Shown here in pieces: positions 53,356-61,760 of a DNA stretch of 64,000 bases. The stretch comes from Hymenobacter armeniacus (lineage in GTDB: Bacteria > Bacteroidota > Bacteroidia > Cytophagales > Hymenobacteraceae). Position 1 is the first letter of the stretch; each line of letters opens with the position of its first letter. The notes beneath the pieces were generated by a model. That model ran no database searches. It was not told the origin of the DNA and saw only the letters and a list, made by a program, of their open reading frames with translations. The stretch lies in the NCBI RefSeq assembly GCF_014699055.1, contig NZ_JACXAC010000005.1:558001-622000 (forward strand), read 5' to 3'. The translations under genes were made by a program, and so were the position numbers.

Positions 53356-54879
53356 TTATTGAGCAAGCGAAGGTGAGGAATTGGGAATGGCGGCTTCCGG
53401 GCCGCGCGGCGCGGGTTGGCCGGCGGTTTGGGCCCGCATCAGCAGCAAATAAACGGCGCCCGACACCAGGAAGCCCACGAACCAGGCGTAGTTGTACACG
53501 GCCACCAGCCCCGGCCACACCGCGCCCTTGTCGAGCACGCCGATGGCGGTGAGGAAGCCCGGCACGTTAGGCAGAATGCCCACAACGAGCGCCAGCAGGG
53601 CGGCGCGGTTCACGCCGTTGCGGTAGGCGTAGCGGCCGTGGTACTGGTAGAGGTCGGGCACGTCGAGCTGCTGCTGGCGGATGAGGTAGTAGTCGGCAAT
53701 CATGATGCCGCCGATGGGGCCCAGCAGGCCCGAGTAGCCCACCAGCCAGGTGAAAATGTAGCCCGACGGGTCGGCAATGAGCTTCCAGGGGAAGATGAGC
53801 AGGCCGATGACGCCGGTAATGTAGCCGCCGGTTTTGAAGCTGATGCGCGCGGGCGAGAAGTTGGCGAAGTCGTTGGCCGGGCTCACGATGTTGGCGGCAA
53901 TGTTGGTGGCCAGCGTGCTCAGGGCCACGGCCAGCATGGCGAAGCTCACCAGCAGCTTGCTGTCGAACTTGCCGGCCAGCACCACCGGGTCCCAGATAGT
54001 TTTGCCGTAGATGACGAACGTGGCCGAGGTCACGACCACGCCCACGAAGGAAAACAGCGTCATGGACGTGGGCAGGCCAATGGCCTGGCCCATCTGCTGG
54101 GCGCGCTGGCTGGTGGCGTAGCGCGTGAAATCCGGAATGTTGAGCGAGAGCGTGGCCCAGAAGCCCACCATGCCCGTGAGCGAGGGAAAGAAGAACGCCC
54201 AGAACTGTGCGCTGCTCGTGAATTTGCTCGGCTGCGCCAAAATGGGCCCCAGCCCATTGCCCGCCGATATGGCCCACCACAGCAGCGCCAGCGCCGCCAC
54301 TGGCAGGAAAAAGGCTTTGAACACCAATAGCTTCCGAATGCTGTCGACGCCCAGGTACACCACGTACATGTTCAGCACCCAAAACAGCAGAAACACGATG
54401 GCCGGCCCCGTGGCCAGCCCCCAGCTGGCCGGAAAAACGGCCGGCAGCGTGGCCAGCCCCGGCACCCACAGCACCGCCATTTGGTAGAGGGCATAGCCGC
54501 CTATCCACGTCTGAATGCCGAACCAGCCGCAGGCAATGATGGCCCGCAGCAGCGCCGGCACGTTGGCCCCGCGCACGCCAAAGCTGGCCCGCGCAAACAC
54601 CGGAAACGGGATGCCGTACTGCGCCCCGGCCCGGCCATTGAGCAGCATAGGCACCAGCACGATGGTGTTGCCCAGGAAGATGGTGAGCAGGGCCTGCCAC
54701 CAGTTCATGCCGCCCTCGATGAGCGAGCTGGCCAGCATGTAGGTCGGAATGCACAGGCTCATGCTAATCCAAAGAGCGGCGTAGTTGCCGGTGCCCCAGG
54801 TGCGCTCGGTGGGCGCCACGGGGGCCAGGTCGGGGCTGGTGAGGCCGGGGGCGGGCGCGATTTCAGTAGCGGGGTTCAT
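53356..54879 (-). CDS. NCS1-family nucleobase:cation symporter
   Basis: The 507-aa protein has 12 membrane helices. It shows the NCS1 landmarks GTGNYAALWISMSLCIPTY in TM1, ARASFGVRGANVPALLRAI, ACGWFGIQTWIGG and the C-terminal GGIMIADYYLIRQQ. NCS1 proteins import purines, pyrimidines, allantoin, thiamine or hydantoins. It sits next to the 5-oxoprolinase genes, and 5-oxoproline is a lactam like several NCS1 substrates, so import of oxoproline or a related lactam is possible but unproven. Confidence 0.88.
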   Translation of the reverse strand: MNPATEIAPAPGLTSPDLAPVAPTERTWGTGNYAALWISMSLCIPTYMLASSLIEGGMNWWQALLTIFLGNTIVLVPMLLNGRAGAQYGIPFPVFARASFGVRGANVPALLRAIIACGWFGIQTWIGGYALYQMAVLWVPGLATLPAVFPASWGLATGPAIVFLLFWVLNMYVVYLGVDSIRKLLVFKAFFLPVAALALLWWAISAGNGLGPILAQPSKFTSSAQFWAFFFPSLTGMVGFWATLSLNIPDFTRYATSQRAQQMGQAIGLPTSMTLFSFVGVVVTSATFVIYGKTIWDPVVLAGKFDSKLLVSFAMLAVALSTLATNIAANIVSPANDFANFSPARISFKTGGYITGVIGLLIFPWKLIADPSGYIFTWLVGYSGLLGPIGGIMIADYYLIRQQQLDVPDLYQYHGRYAYRNGVNRAALLALVVGILPNVPGFLTAIGVLDKGAVWPGLVAVYNYAWFVGFLVSGAVYLLLMRAQTAGQPAPRGPEAAIPNSSPSLAQ

Positions 54880-54899
54880 GGTCGAATCGAACTAATAAG

Positions 54900-55013
54900 A
54901 ACGTCATGCTCATCTGGCGTCCGCGCAGTCGAAGCATCTCTACCGCAATAGTAAATAATTACTTGCGCAGTAGAGATGCTTCGACTGCGCGGACGCCAGA
55001 TGAGCATGACGTT
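54900..55013. repeat. Palindromic element, family B, 44-bp perfect arms
   Basis: The arms 54900-54943 and 54970-55013 are exact complements. From outside in they read AACGTCATGCTCATCTGGCG, then TCCGCGCAGTCGAAG and CATCTCTAC. The loop (CGCAATAGTAAATAATTACTTGCG) is itself partly self-complementary. It is the longest perfect palindrome in the window and lies between the NRAMP-like and NCS1 genes. Confidence 0.96.
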
Positions 55014-55037
55014 CCTTTATGACTCGCCGCTCACCAC

Positions 55038-56240
55038 TCAGCGCAACAGCCCGCTCACCTGCTCCACCAGCACGGGCACGCTCAGGCCGCCCATTATCAG
55101 CACCACCACCCAGCCGGCGGCCAGCATCCAGCGCGGGTGCCGGTAGCCGCGCATCAGGCGGCGGTTGGTGGCGGCTATGAGGATAATGGCCAGCGCAATG
55201 GGCAGGATGAGGCCGTTGACGGCCCCGGCCAGCACCAGCAGCTGCGCGGGCTTGCCCACCAGCACAAATACCGCGGTGGAAAGCACGATGAACACCGAGA
55301 TGCACACCCGCTCATAGCGCGCAAAAACGGGGTGGAAGGTTTTGAAAAACGACACCGACGTGTAGCCCGCGCCCACCACCGAAGAAATGGCCGCGCTCCA
55401 CAAAATGACCCCAAACACCCGGAAGCCCACCTCGCCCGCCGCCGAGCGGAACACGCCCGCCGCGGGGTTGTCCTTGTCGAGCACGGCGCCGTGGCTGAGC
55501 ACGCCTACAATGGCCAGAAACAGCACAAACCGCATGACGGTGGAAATAACAATGCCGCTGAGGGCGCTGCGCGTCACTTCCGCCTGGTGGTCGGGCCCTT
55601 TGATGCCGGCGTCGAGCAGCCGGTGCGCGCCCGAAAACGTGATGTAGCCGCCCACGGTGCCGCCCACAATGGTCACGATGGACGCCGCGCTCACCTTCAC
55701 GGGCAGTAGCGTGTGGTGCAGCGCCTGCAGCACCGGCGGGTGCGCGCTGATGGCAATGCCCAGCGTGAGCAGAATCTTGACCGTGCCGAGAATCTTGGTG
55801 AAGCCGTCGAGCATCTTCCCGATTTCCTGCACCCAGAACAACAGCAGCGCCACCGCGCAGCTTATTATGGCGCCCTGCTCGAAGCTGAGGCCCGTGAGCA
55901 CGTTCAGGCCCAGGCCGCAGCCGGCGATGTTGCCGATGTTGAAGGCAAATCCGCCCAGGATGACCATGGCCGCCAGAAAGTAGCCCAGGCCCGGCAGCAA
56001 CTGGTTGGAAAGGTCCTGCGCCCGCAACTCGCTCACCGTGAGAATGCGCCAGGTGTTGAGCTGGGCGCCGATGTCGAGCAGCACCGATACCAGAATGACG
56101 AACCCGAAGCTGGTGAGCAGCTGCTGGGTAAACACCGTGGTCTGGGTCAGGAAACCCGGTCCGATGGACGAGTTGGCCATCAAAAAAGCGGCGCCGAGCG
56201 TGGCCCCGCCCCACCAGCGGGCCTTGGGCGGCGGCCTCAT
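55038..56240 (-). CDS. NRAMP-like transporter of the 5-oxoprolinase cluster (YcsG type)
   Basis: The 400-aa protein has about 11 membrane helices. It shows the NRAMP-like NSSIGPGFLTQTTVFT in TM1 and GGTVGGYITFSGAHRLLDAG. The metal-binding DPGN of true NRAMPs is replaced by SSIGPG, as in the YcsG branch found next to pxpA. It may import 5-oxoproline or a related compound rather than metal; this is inference from context. The ATG overlaps the pxpA stop by 4 bp, and the MRPPPKARWW start is used because upstream codons lie inside pxpA. Confidence 0.85.
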   Translation of the reverse strand: MRPPPKARWWGGATLGAAFLMANSSIGPGFLTQTTVFTQQLLTSFGFVILVSVLLDIGAQLNTWRILTVSELRAQDLSNQLLPGLGYFLAAMVILGGFAFNIGNIAGCGLGLNVLTGLSFEQGAIISCAVALLLFWVQEIGKMLDGFTKILGTVKILLTLGIAISAHPPVLQALHHTLLPVKVSAASIVTIVGGTVGGYITFSGAHRLLDAGIKGPDHQAEVTRSALSGIVISTVMRFVLFLAIVGVLSHGAVLDKDNPAAGVFRSAAGEVGFRVFGVILWSAAISSVVGAGYTSVSFFKTFHPVFARYERVCISVFIVLSTAVFVLVGKPAQLLVLAGAVNGLILPIALAIILIAATNRRLMRGYRHPRWMLAAGWVVVLIMGGLSVPVLVEQVSGLLR

Positions 56241-57019
56241 GGGGCCACGGCCGGGCGGCCGGCCTGTAGCTGCACCCCCGCGGCCTTCAGCTCGGCGTGC
56301 AGGCGCTGGGCAAATTCCAGGGCATGGGCGCCGTCGCCGTGCAGGCACACGGTGTCGGCCCGAATGGCGACGTCCTGGCCCTGCTGCGCGCGCACCTGGC
56401 CGTGCTGCACCATGCGCAGCACCTGCGCAATGGCCGCCTCGGCGCTGCCAATGAGGGCGTCGGGCTGGCGGCGCGGGGTGAGGGTGCCGTTGGCCTGGTA
56501 GGTGCGGTCGGCGAAGACTTCGTGGGCCGTGCGCAGGCCCAGCTTTTCGCCGGCTTTGGTCAGCTCCGAGCCGGCCAGGCCGTAGAGCGTCAGCTCGGGC
56601 TGCACCTTATACACAGCTGCGGCAATGGCCTCGGCCAGGGCGGCGTTGGTGGCGGCCATGTTGTAGAGGGCGCCGTGGGGCTTGAGGTGGTGCAGCTGGC
56701 CGCCTTCGGCCCGGGCCACGGCGTGCAAGGCCCCGAGCTGGTACACCGTCAGGTCGAACGCTTCTTCGGGCGAAATGTCCAGGTTGCGCCGGCCAAAACC
56801 GACCAAATCGGGCAGGCCGGGGTGGGCGCCCAGGGCCACGCTGTGCTGCAGGGCCGCGCGCACGGTGCGCTTCATCACGCCGGGGTCGCCGGCGTGAAAG
56901 CCGCAGGCAATGTTGGCCGAGGTGATGAACGGCATGAGGGCCTCGTCGTGCCCCAGGGTCCAGGCCCCGAAGCTTTCGCCCATGTCGCAGTTAAGGTCAA
57001 CGGTAAGAGGTGGGAGCAT
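56237..57019 (-). CDS. pxpA: 5-oxoprolinase subunit A
   Basis: The 260-aa LamB/YcsF-family protein starts VDLNCDMGESFGAW and has NIACGFHAGDP, LGAHPGLPDLVGFGRR and LKPHGALYN, then DRTYQANGTLTPR. With PxpB and PxpC it hydrolyses 5-oxoproline to glutamate using ATP, clearing a damage product of glutamine and glutathione. Motifs are complete. It is separated from pxpC by 132 bp holding a palindrome but keeps the cluster order. Confidence 0.95.
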   Translation of the reverse strand: MLPPLTVDLNCDMGESFGAWTLGHDEALMPFITSANIACGFHAGDPGVMKRTVRAALQHSVALGAHPGLPDLVGFGRRNLDISPEEAFDLTVYQLGALHAVARAEGGQLHHLKPHGALYNMAATNAALAEAIAAAVYKVQPELTLYGLAGSELTKAGEKLGLRTAHEVFADRTYQANGTLTPRRQPDALIGSAEAAIAQVLRMVQHGQVRAQQGQDVAIRADTVCLHGDGAHALEFAQRLHAELKAAGVQLQAGRPAVAP

Positions 57020-57045
57020 ATTTATGAATTATGAAAACAAAATGG

Positions 57046-57148
57046 CACGTCATGCTGAGCTTGTCGAAGCATCTCTACCGCGCAACGCAATTCAATCGAG
57101 CGGTTTACTGCTGCGGTAGAGATGCTTCGACAAGCTCAGCATGACGTG
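57046..57148. repeat. Palindromic element, family B (GTCATGCTGAGCTTGTCGAAG)
   Basis: Perfect 36-bp arms, 57046-57081 and 57113-57148, start CACGTCATGCTGAGCTTGTC and end CATCTCTACCGC. The translation gives the HAELVEAS / SFDKLSMT artefact strings. It lies between pxpC and pxpA, within the cluster. Confidence 0.95.
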
Positions 57149-57151
57149 CTG

Positions 57152-58159
57152 CTAGCTGCCAAAAACTGTTTCCACGGCCCGCTGCAACGCCCGCAGCCGC
57201 CGCTCCTGCGCAAGGTACAGCGCCTGCGCCTCGACCAACGAAACTTCCCGAAAGCGAATGCTTTGCCCCGGCCGCACCTGCGCCAGCACCGAAAAATCGG
57301 CGGTGATAACCTGGGCCATGCGCGGGTATCCTCCCGTGGTTTGGTGGTCGGCCATGAGCACAATGGGCTGGCCCCCGGCCGGCACCTGCACCGTCCCAAA
57401 CGTGACGGCGCTGGACAACAGCTCGACCTGCGTTTGGCGCTCCAGCACCGGGCCATGCAGCCGGTAGCCCATGCGGTCGGCCTCCGTTGTCACCGTAAAA
57501 GGCTGCTGCCAGAAAGCGCGGCGGCTTTCCGGCGTAAACTGCTCGTATTCCGGGCCAGCCATTGCCCGAATGGTTGGATTAGGCAAGGGCGCGGGGCACA
57601 GCGCCGGGCCGGGAGTCCAGCGGGCCGGCGCCCAGGCTGCTGAAGCAGCCGAAGCTGCCAGCGCGGCCATCAGCTGCTGGCCCGTCGGCGTTGGGCCGGC
57701 CACGAAAAGCACATCGCCCGCCCGCAGCGCCCGGCCGCGAAAGCCGCCAAAGCCTGCTCGCAGGTAGGTAGCCCGGCTGCCCAGCACCGGCGGCACGTCG
57801 ATACCACCCGAAACCGCCAGGTAGGCCCGGCTGCCCGCCACGGCCGCGCCAAAGGCTAGCTCCGTGCCCGCCGCCACCCACACTGGCCGGTGCATTCCGA
57901 CCGGCCGGCCGTTGAGGGTGGGGGAGAGGTGCGCGCCGGTGAGGGCGATGAGGTGGTCGGTTTCAAAGCGCAGGCGAGGGCCCAGCAGCGTGATTTCGAG
58001 GACGGCGGCGTGGTCGGGGTTGCCCACCAGCAGGTTGGCCACGCGCAGGGCGGTGGCGTCCATGGCCCCGCTCACCAGGATGCCGTCTTGCTGGTAGCCG
58101 TGCCGGCCGAGGTCTTGCACGGTGGTGAGCAGGCCGGGGCGCAAAACGCTAATGCTCAT
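57152..58159 (-). CDS. pxpC: 5-oxoprolinase subunit C
   Basis: The 335-aa biotin-dependent-carboxylase-like (KipA/allophanate hydrolase subunit 2) protein starts MSISVLRPGLLTTVQDLGR and has GAMDATALRVANLLVGN. YLAVSGGIDVPPVLGSRATY, LMADHQTTGGYPRMAQV and the final catalytic-core strands follow. It overlaps the end of pxpB by 11 bp. The long upstream open frame is overlap with pxpB and is not used. Confidence 0.94.
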   Translation of the reverse strand: MSISVLRPGLLTTVQDLGRHGYQQDGILVSGAMDATALRVANLLVGNPDHAAVLEITLLGPRLRFETDHLIALTGAHLSPTLNGRPVGMHRPVWVAAGTELAFGAAVAGSRAYLAVSGGIDVPPVLGSRATYLRAGFGGFRGRALRAGDVLFVAGPTPTGQQLMAALAASAASAAWAPARWTPGPALCPAPLPNPTIRAMAGPEYEQFTPESRRAFWQQPFTVTTEADRMGYRLHGPVLERQTQVELLSSAVTFGTVQVPAGGQPIVLMADHQTTGGYPRMAQVITADFSVLAQVRPGQSIRFREVSLVEAQALYLAQERRLRALQRAVETVFGS

Positions 58160-58895
58160 GCTGCTGGAGGTGGTAAAATTCGGCTTCGTCAATCGGCACG
58201 AAGCGCAGCCGCTGGCCGGCTTGCAGCAAGCTGGGCCGTGCCCATTCGGGGCTGAACAGCCGCCGCGGGGTGCGCCCGATGAGCTGCCAGCCGCCCGGCG
58301 TGGGCAGGGAATAGATGCCGGTTTGGGCCCCTGCAATGCCCACGGCCCCGGCCGGCACCAGGGCCCGCGGCTCGGCTTTGCGCGGGGCGGCCAGCCGCTC
58401 ATCGAGCCCGCCCAAGTAGGGGAAGCCGGGCGCAAAGCCTATCAGGTGCACCAGGTAGTCGGGGGCTGAGTGCCGGGCAATAACCTCGCCCGGGGGCAGG
58501 CCCGTGTGGGCCGCCACGAAAGCCAGGTCGGGCCCGAACTCGCCGCCGTAGCACACCGGGATTTCCACCAGGTCCGTGCCCGCTTCTCCTGCGGCGGCCT
58601 GGGCCGCGGGCAGCAGCTGGTGCAGGATTTCGGCCACCCGCTCGTAGGGCTGGTGGCGGCCGTTTTCGCTCAACACCCACGGGTCGTAGTACACGGTGAG
58701 CGTGGTGAAGGCGGGCACCAGCTCGCGCAGCCCCGGGAAGGGGTACTCCGTCAGGTAGCGGCTCACGGCCTGGATGGCGCGGTGAATGGCGGGGCTGATG
58801 CCGTGGCCGAATTCCAGCACCACGGCCGCGTCGCCCAGCGGAAACAGCCGCACGTCGGCGGCCCGGGGCGCAGGCGGTTGGGGGGCAGTGCTCAC
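58149..58895 (-). CDS. pxpB: 5-oxoprolinase subunit B
   Basis: The 248-aa KipI/allophanate-hydrolase-subunit-1 family protein has VRLFPLGDAAVVLEFG at ~15, VEIPVCYGGEFGPDL near 120, and LVHLIGFAPGFPYLGGLDERL near 160 with the GFxPGFPYL signature. TPGGWQLIGRTP follows. The best start is GTG at 58895 (VSTAPQPP). Any ATG would lie inside the divergent M1 peptidase gene, whose ATG is only 46 bp away. It is the first gene of the pxp cluster. Confidence 0.92.
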   Translation of the reverse strand: MSTAPQPPAPRAADVRLFPLGDAAVVLEFGHGISPAIHRAIQAVSRYLTEYPFPGLRELVPAFTTLTVYYDPWVLSENGRHQPYERVAEILHQLLPAAQAAAGEAGTDLVEIPVCYGGEFGPDLAFVAAHTGLPPGEVIARHSAPDYLVHLIGFAPGFPYLGGLDERLAAPRKAEPRALVPAGAVGIAGAQTGIYSLPTPGGWQLIGRTPRRLFSPEWARPSLLQAGQRLRFVPIDEAEFYHLQQHEH

Positions 58896-58941
58896 GGGCT
58901 GGCGGTTATTTTTGAAGCTCTTCCTACCGAGCTTTTCGTTG

Positions 58942-61566
58942 ATGATTTTCAGCTTCCGTAAATATGGCAGGGCCGGTGGGCTTCTGCTGGCCGTGGCGGC
59001 CGGCGCCTGCCAGCGCCAACCGGTGTTGCAAACCGCCGTGCCTCCTGCCTCACCCGCCCCGCCCCGCGCCCTGCCGCCCGTCGAAAAAGGTGTTTCGGAA
59101 ACGCTGGCCACGGCGCGCAAGCAAAACATCAGCCGCGTTGCCTACGGCCTTCGCCTAAGTATTCCGGCCCAGAAAGCGGAGCCCATTGCCGCGGAAGAAA
59201 CGGCGTCGTTCACGCTGCGCGACAACCTCGACCCCGTGCAGCTCGACTTCAAGGCGCCCACGGCCAACCTGCATGGCCTCACGGTGAACGGGCAGACCGT
59301 CGAAATCGACCACCGCAACGAACACCTGGTGTTACCCGCCAGCGCGCTGAAAGTGGGCCGCAACGAGGTCAATATCAGCTTCGCGGCCGGCGAGCAGTCG
59401 CTCAATCGCAACGCCGACTACCTCTACACGCTGCTGGTGCCCGACCGCGCCCGCACGGTGTTTCCGGTCTTCGACCAGCCCGATTTGAAGGCCTCGTTCA
59501 CACTGGCCCTCACGGTGCCCGCCGGTTGGAAAGCCGTGGGCAATGCGCCGGTGCGCGACTCGGTGCTCAACGTTGGTCCTAGTCCGTCCAAACGCTACAC
59601 CTTCGCCCCTTCCGACAGCATCAGCACCTACCTGTTTTCCTTCGCGGCGGGCAAGTTCGCGCGGCTAAACCGCACGCTCAACGGCCGCCCGATGAGCTTC
59701 CTGCACCGCGAAACCGACCCGGCCAAGCTGCGCCTCAGCCTCGGCCCCATCTTCCAGCTGCACGCCGATGCGCTGCAGTTTATGGAGCAGTACACGGGTA
59801 TCAAGTACCCGTTTCAGAAGTTTGATTTCGTGGCCATTCCGGATTTTCAGTACGGCGGCATGGAGCACGTCGGGGCCATCGATTACAAGGCCTCGACCTT
59901 GTTTCTGGACGAGGGCGCCACACAGGACCAAGTGCTAGAGCGCGCCAACGTGGTGTCGCACGAAACGGCGCACATGTGGTTCGGCGACTTGGTGACCATG
60001 CGCTGGTTCAACGACGTGTGGATGAAGGAGGTGTTTGCCAACTTCATGGCCGATAAAATCACGCAGGTGGCCGTCAAAAATTCGAACTACGACCTCAAGT
60101 TCGTCATCGACCATTACCCCGCCGCCTACGGCATCGACCGCACGGCCGGCGCCAACCCCATCCGCCAGCCGCTGGCCAACCTGCAGGACGCGGGCTCGCT
60201 CTACGGCAACATCATCTACCACAAAGCGCCCATCATGATGCGCCAGTTGGAGCGCCTGATGGGCCCCGAAGCCTTCCGGGCCGGCCTGCAGGAATACCTG
60301 CGCCAATACGCCCACGGCAACGCCACCTGGCCCGACCTCATCGCCATCCTCGATGCCCGCACGCCCGCCGACCTGCAGGCCTGGAACCAGGTGTGGGTGA
60401 ACCAGCCCGGCCGGCCGGTGTTCAGCTACCGCATCAGCGGCGGCCACGACCAGCGCTACGGTCTGTACGTGACGCAAACGGCCGAGGACGGCTCCGACCG
60501 CCTGTGGCCGCAGGAGTTTGAGGTGCTGGTTGAATCGGCCAGCGGCGAGCAGCAGCAGCTGAGCGTGAAAATGGACGGCTCGGAAAAGGGCATCCGGATT
60601 CCGTTTTTGCCGAAGCGCATCGTGTTCAATTCCACGGGCGTGGGCTACGGCGTGTTTCCGGTGGCGCCGGCGCTGCTGCCGGGCCTCACCGAAATAAAAA
60701 GCCCCGCGGCCCGCGCCGCCACCTACGTCAACCTCTACGAAAACATGCTCCGCGGCGATGGCGTCAAGCCGCTGGAACTACTGAAGACGTACCGCCAGGC
60801 CCTCACCCGCGAGCCCGAAGAGCTGAACCTGAAGCTGCTCACGGGCCAGGCCAGCGCCATTTTCTGGCAGTTTCTGAGCCCGGCCCAGCGGCTGGCCGTG
60901 GGGCCGGGGCTGGAAGCCGACCTGTGGGCGGCCATGCAGAAGAACCCCGCGCCCAACTCCAAGAAGCAGCTGTTCAAAACCTATCAGTCGGTGGCCCTGA
61001 CCAAGGCGGCGCAAACTCGACTCTACGGCATCTGGCAAGCCGAAAAAGCCCCCGTCGGCGTGAAGCTGACCGAGGACGACTACACCGCGCTGGCCCTGGC
61101 GCTGGCCGTGCGCGACTACCCCGCCGCCGCGCCCATTCTGCCCGCGCAGCTGGCCCGCATCAAAAACGAGGACCGCCGCCTGCGCCTGCAATACCTCATG
61201 CCCGCCCTGGCGCCCGATGCGGCCACGCGCGACGCCTTCTTTGCCACTCTCAAAGACAAAAAAGGCCGCAAAAAAGAAGCCTGGGTGACTTCGGCGCTGG
61301 GCTACCTGCACCACCCGCTGCGGCAGGCTACGTCGGAGAAATACCTGCCGGCCAGCCTCGATTTGCTGGAAGAAATCCAGCTCACGGGCGACATTTTCTT
61401 TCCCTATTCCTGGCTGCAGGCCACATTGGGCAGCTACCAAACGGCGAGTGCCGCTGCCACGGTGCGCACTTTCCTAGCCGCCCACCCCGACTACCACCCC
61501 AAGCTGCGGGCCAAGCTGTTGCAAGCGGCCGACGACCTGTTTCGGGCCGAGAAGCTGGTGCGGTAA
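58942..61566 (+). CDS. M1-family aminopeptidase, lipoprotein
   Basis: The 874-aa protein has a lipoprotein signal (LLLAVAAGACQRQ). The catalytic region has HETAHMWFGD (zinc His 340 and 344) with the third ligand E363 in NDVWMKEVFANF. GGMEHVGAID stands where most M1 enzymes have GAMEN, so the Asn that helps bind the substrate N-terminus is His. Length is that of a full four-domain aminopeptidase. It should trim peptides at the periplasmic or outer-membrane face. It is divergent from pxpB. Confidence 0.93.
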   Translation: MIFSFRKYGRAGGLLLAVAAGACQRQPVLQTAVPPASPAPPRALPPVEKGVSETLATARKQNISRVAYGLRLSIPAQKAEPIAAEETASFTLRDNLDPVQLDFKAPTANLHGLTVNGQTVEIDHRNEHLVLPASALKVGRNEVNISFAAGEQSLNRNADYLYTLLVPDRARTVFPVFDQPDLKASFTLALTVPAGWKAVGNAPVRDSVLNVGPSPSKRYTFAPSDSISTYLFSFAAGKFARLNRTLNGRPMSFLHRETDPAKLRLSLGPIFQLHADALQFMEQYTGIKYPFQKFDFVAIPDFQYGGMEHVGAIDYKASTLFLDEGATQDQVLERANVVSHETAHMWFGDLVTMRWFNDVWMKEVFANFMADKITQVAVKNSNYDLKFVIDHYPAAYGIDRTAGANPIRQPLANLQDAGSLYGNIIYHKAPIMMRQLERLMGPEAFRAGLQEYLRQYAHGNATWPDLIAILDARTPADLQAWNQVWVNQPGRPVFSYRISGGHDQRYGLYVTQTAEDGSDRLWPQEFEVLVESASGEQQQLSVKMDGSEKGIRIPFLPKRIVFNSTGVGYGVFPVAPALLPGLTEIKSPAARAATYVNLYENMLRGDGVKPLELLKTYRQALTREPEELNLKLLTGQASAIFWQFLSPAQRLAVGPGLEADLWAAMQKNPAPNSKKQLFKTYQSVALTKAAQTRLYGIWQAEKAPVGVKLTEDDYTALALALAVRDYPAAAPILPAQLARIKNEDRRLRLQYLMPALAPDAATRDAFFATLKDKKGRKKEAWVTSALGYLHHPLRQATSEKYLPASLDLLEEIQLTGDIFFPYSWLQATLGSYQTASAAATVRTFLAAHPDYHPKLRAKLLQAADDLFRAEKLVR

Positions 61567-61580
61567 GCCATGAGAGGGAT

Positions 61581-61688
61581 ATAGACACGCGACCCTTCGC
61601 GTCTCGGCGTAAAACGATAATACCGTCATGACTTGCAAATGACACACCAACGGCGCCGCTGCCAAGCCGCGAAGTGTCGCGTCTCTAC
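61581..61688. repeat. Palindromic element, family C, diverged
   Basis: The arms 61581-61603 and 61666-61688 pair at 19 of 23 positions (GTAGAGACGCGACACTTCGCG form). The 62-bp interior includes CGTCATGACTTGCAAATGAC, which recalls the GTCATG tips of the other family. It lies between the M1 and M20 genes and adds false codons upstream of the latter. Confidence 0.8.
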
Positions 61689-61760
61689 ATTCCCATGCTT
61701 GCAACGCCGGCCCGGTGCTACTTTCGGGCGGGTACAACCGCCCGCCCCCACGTCGTGTCC

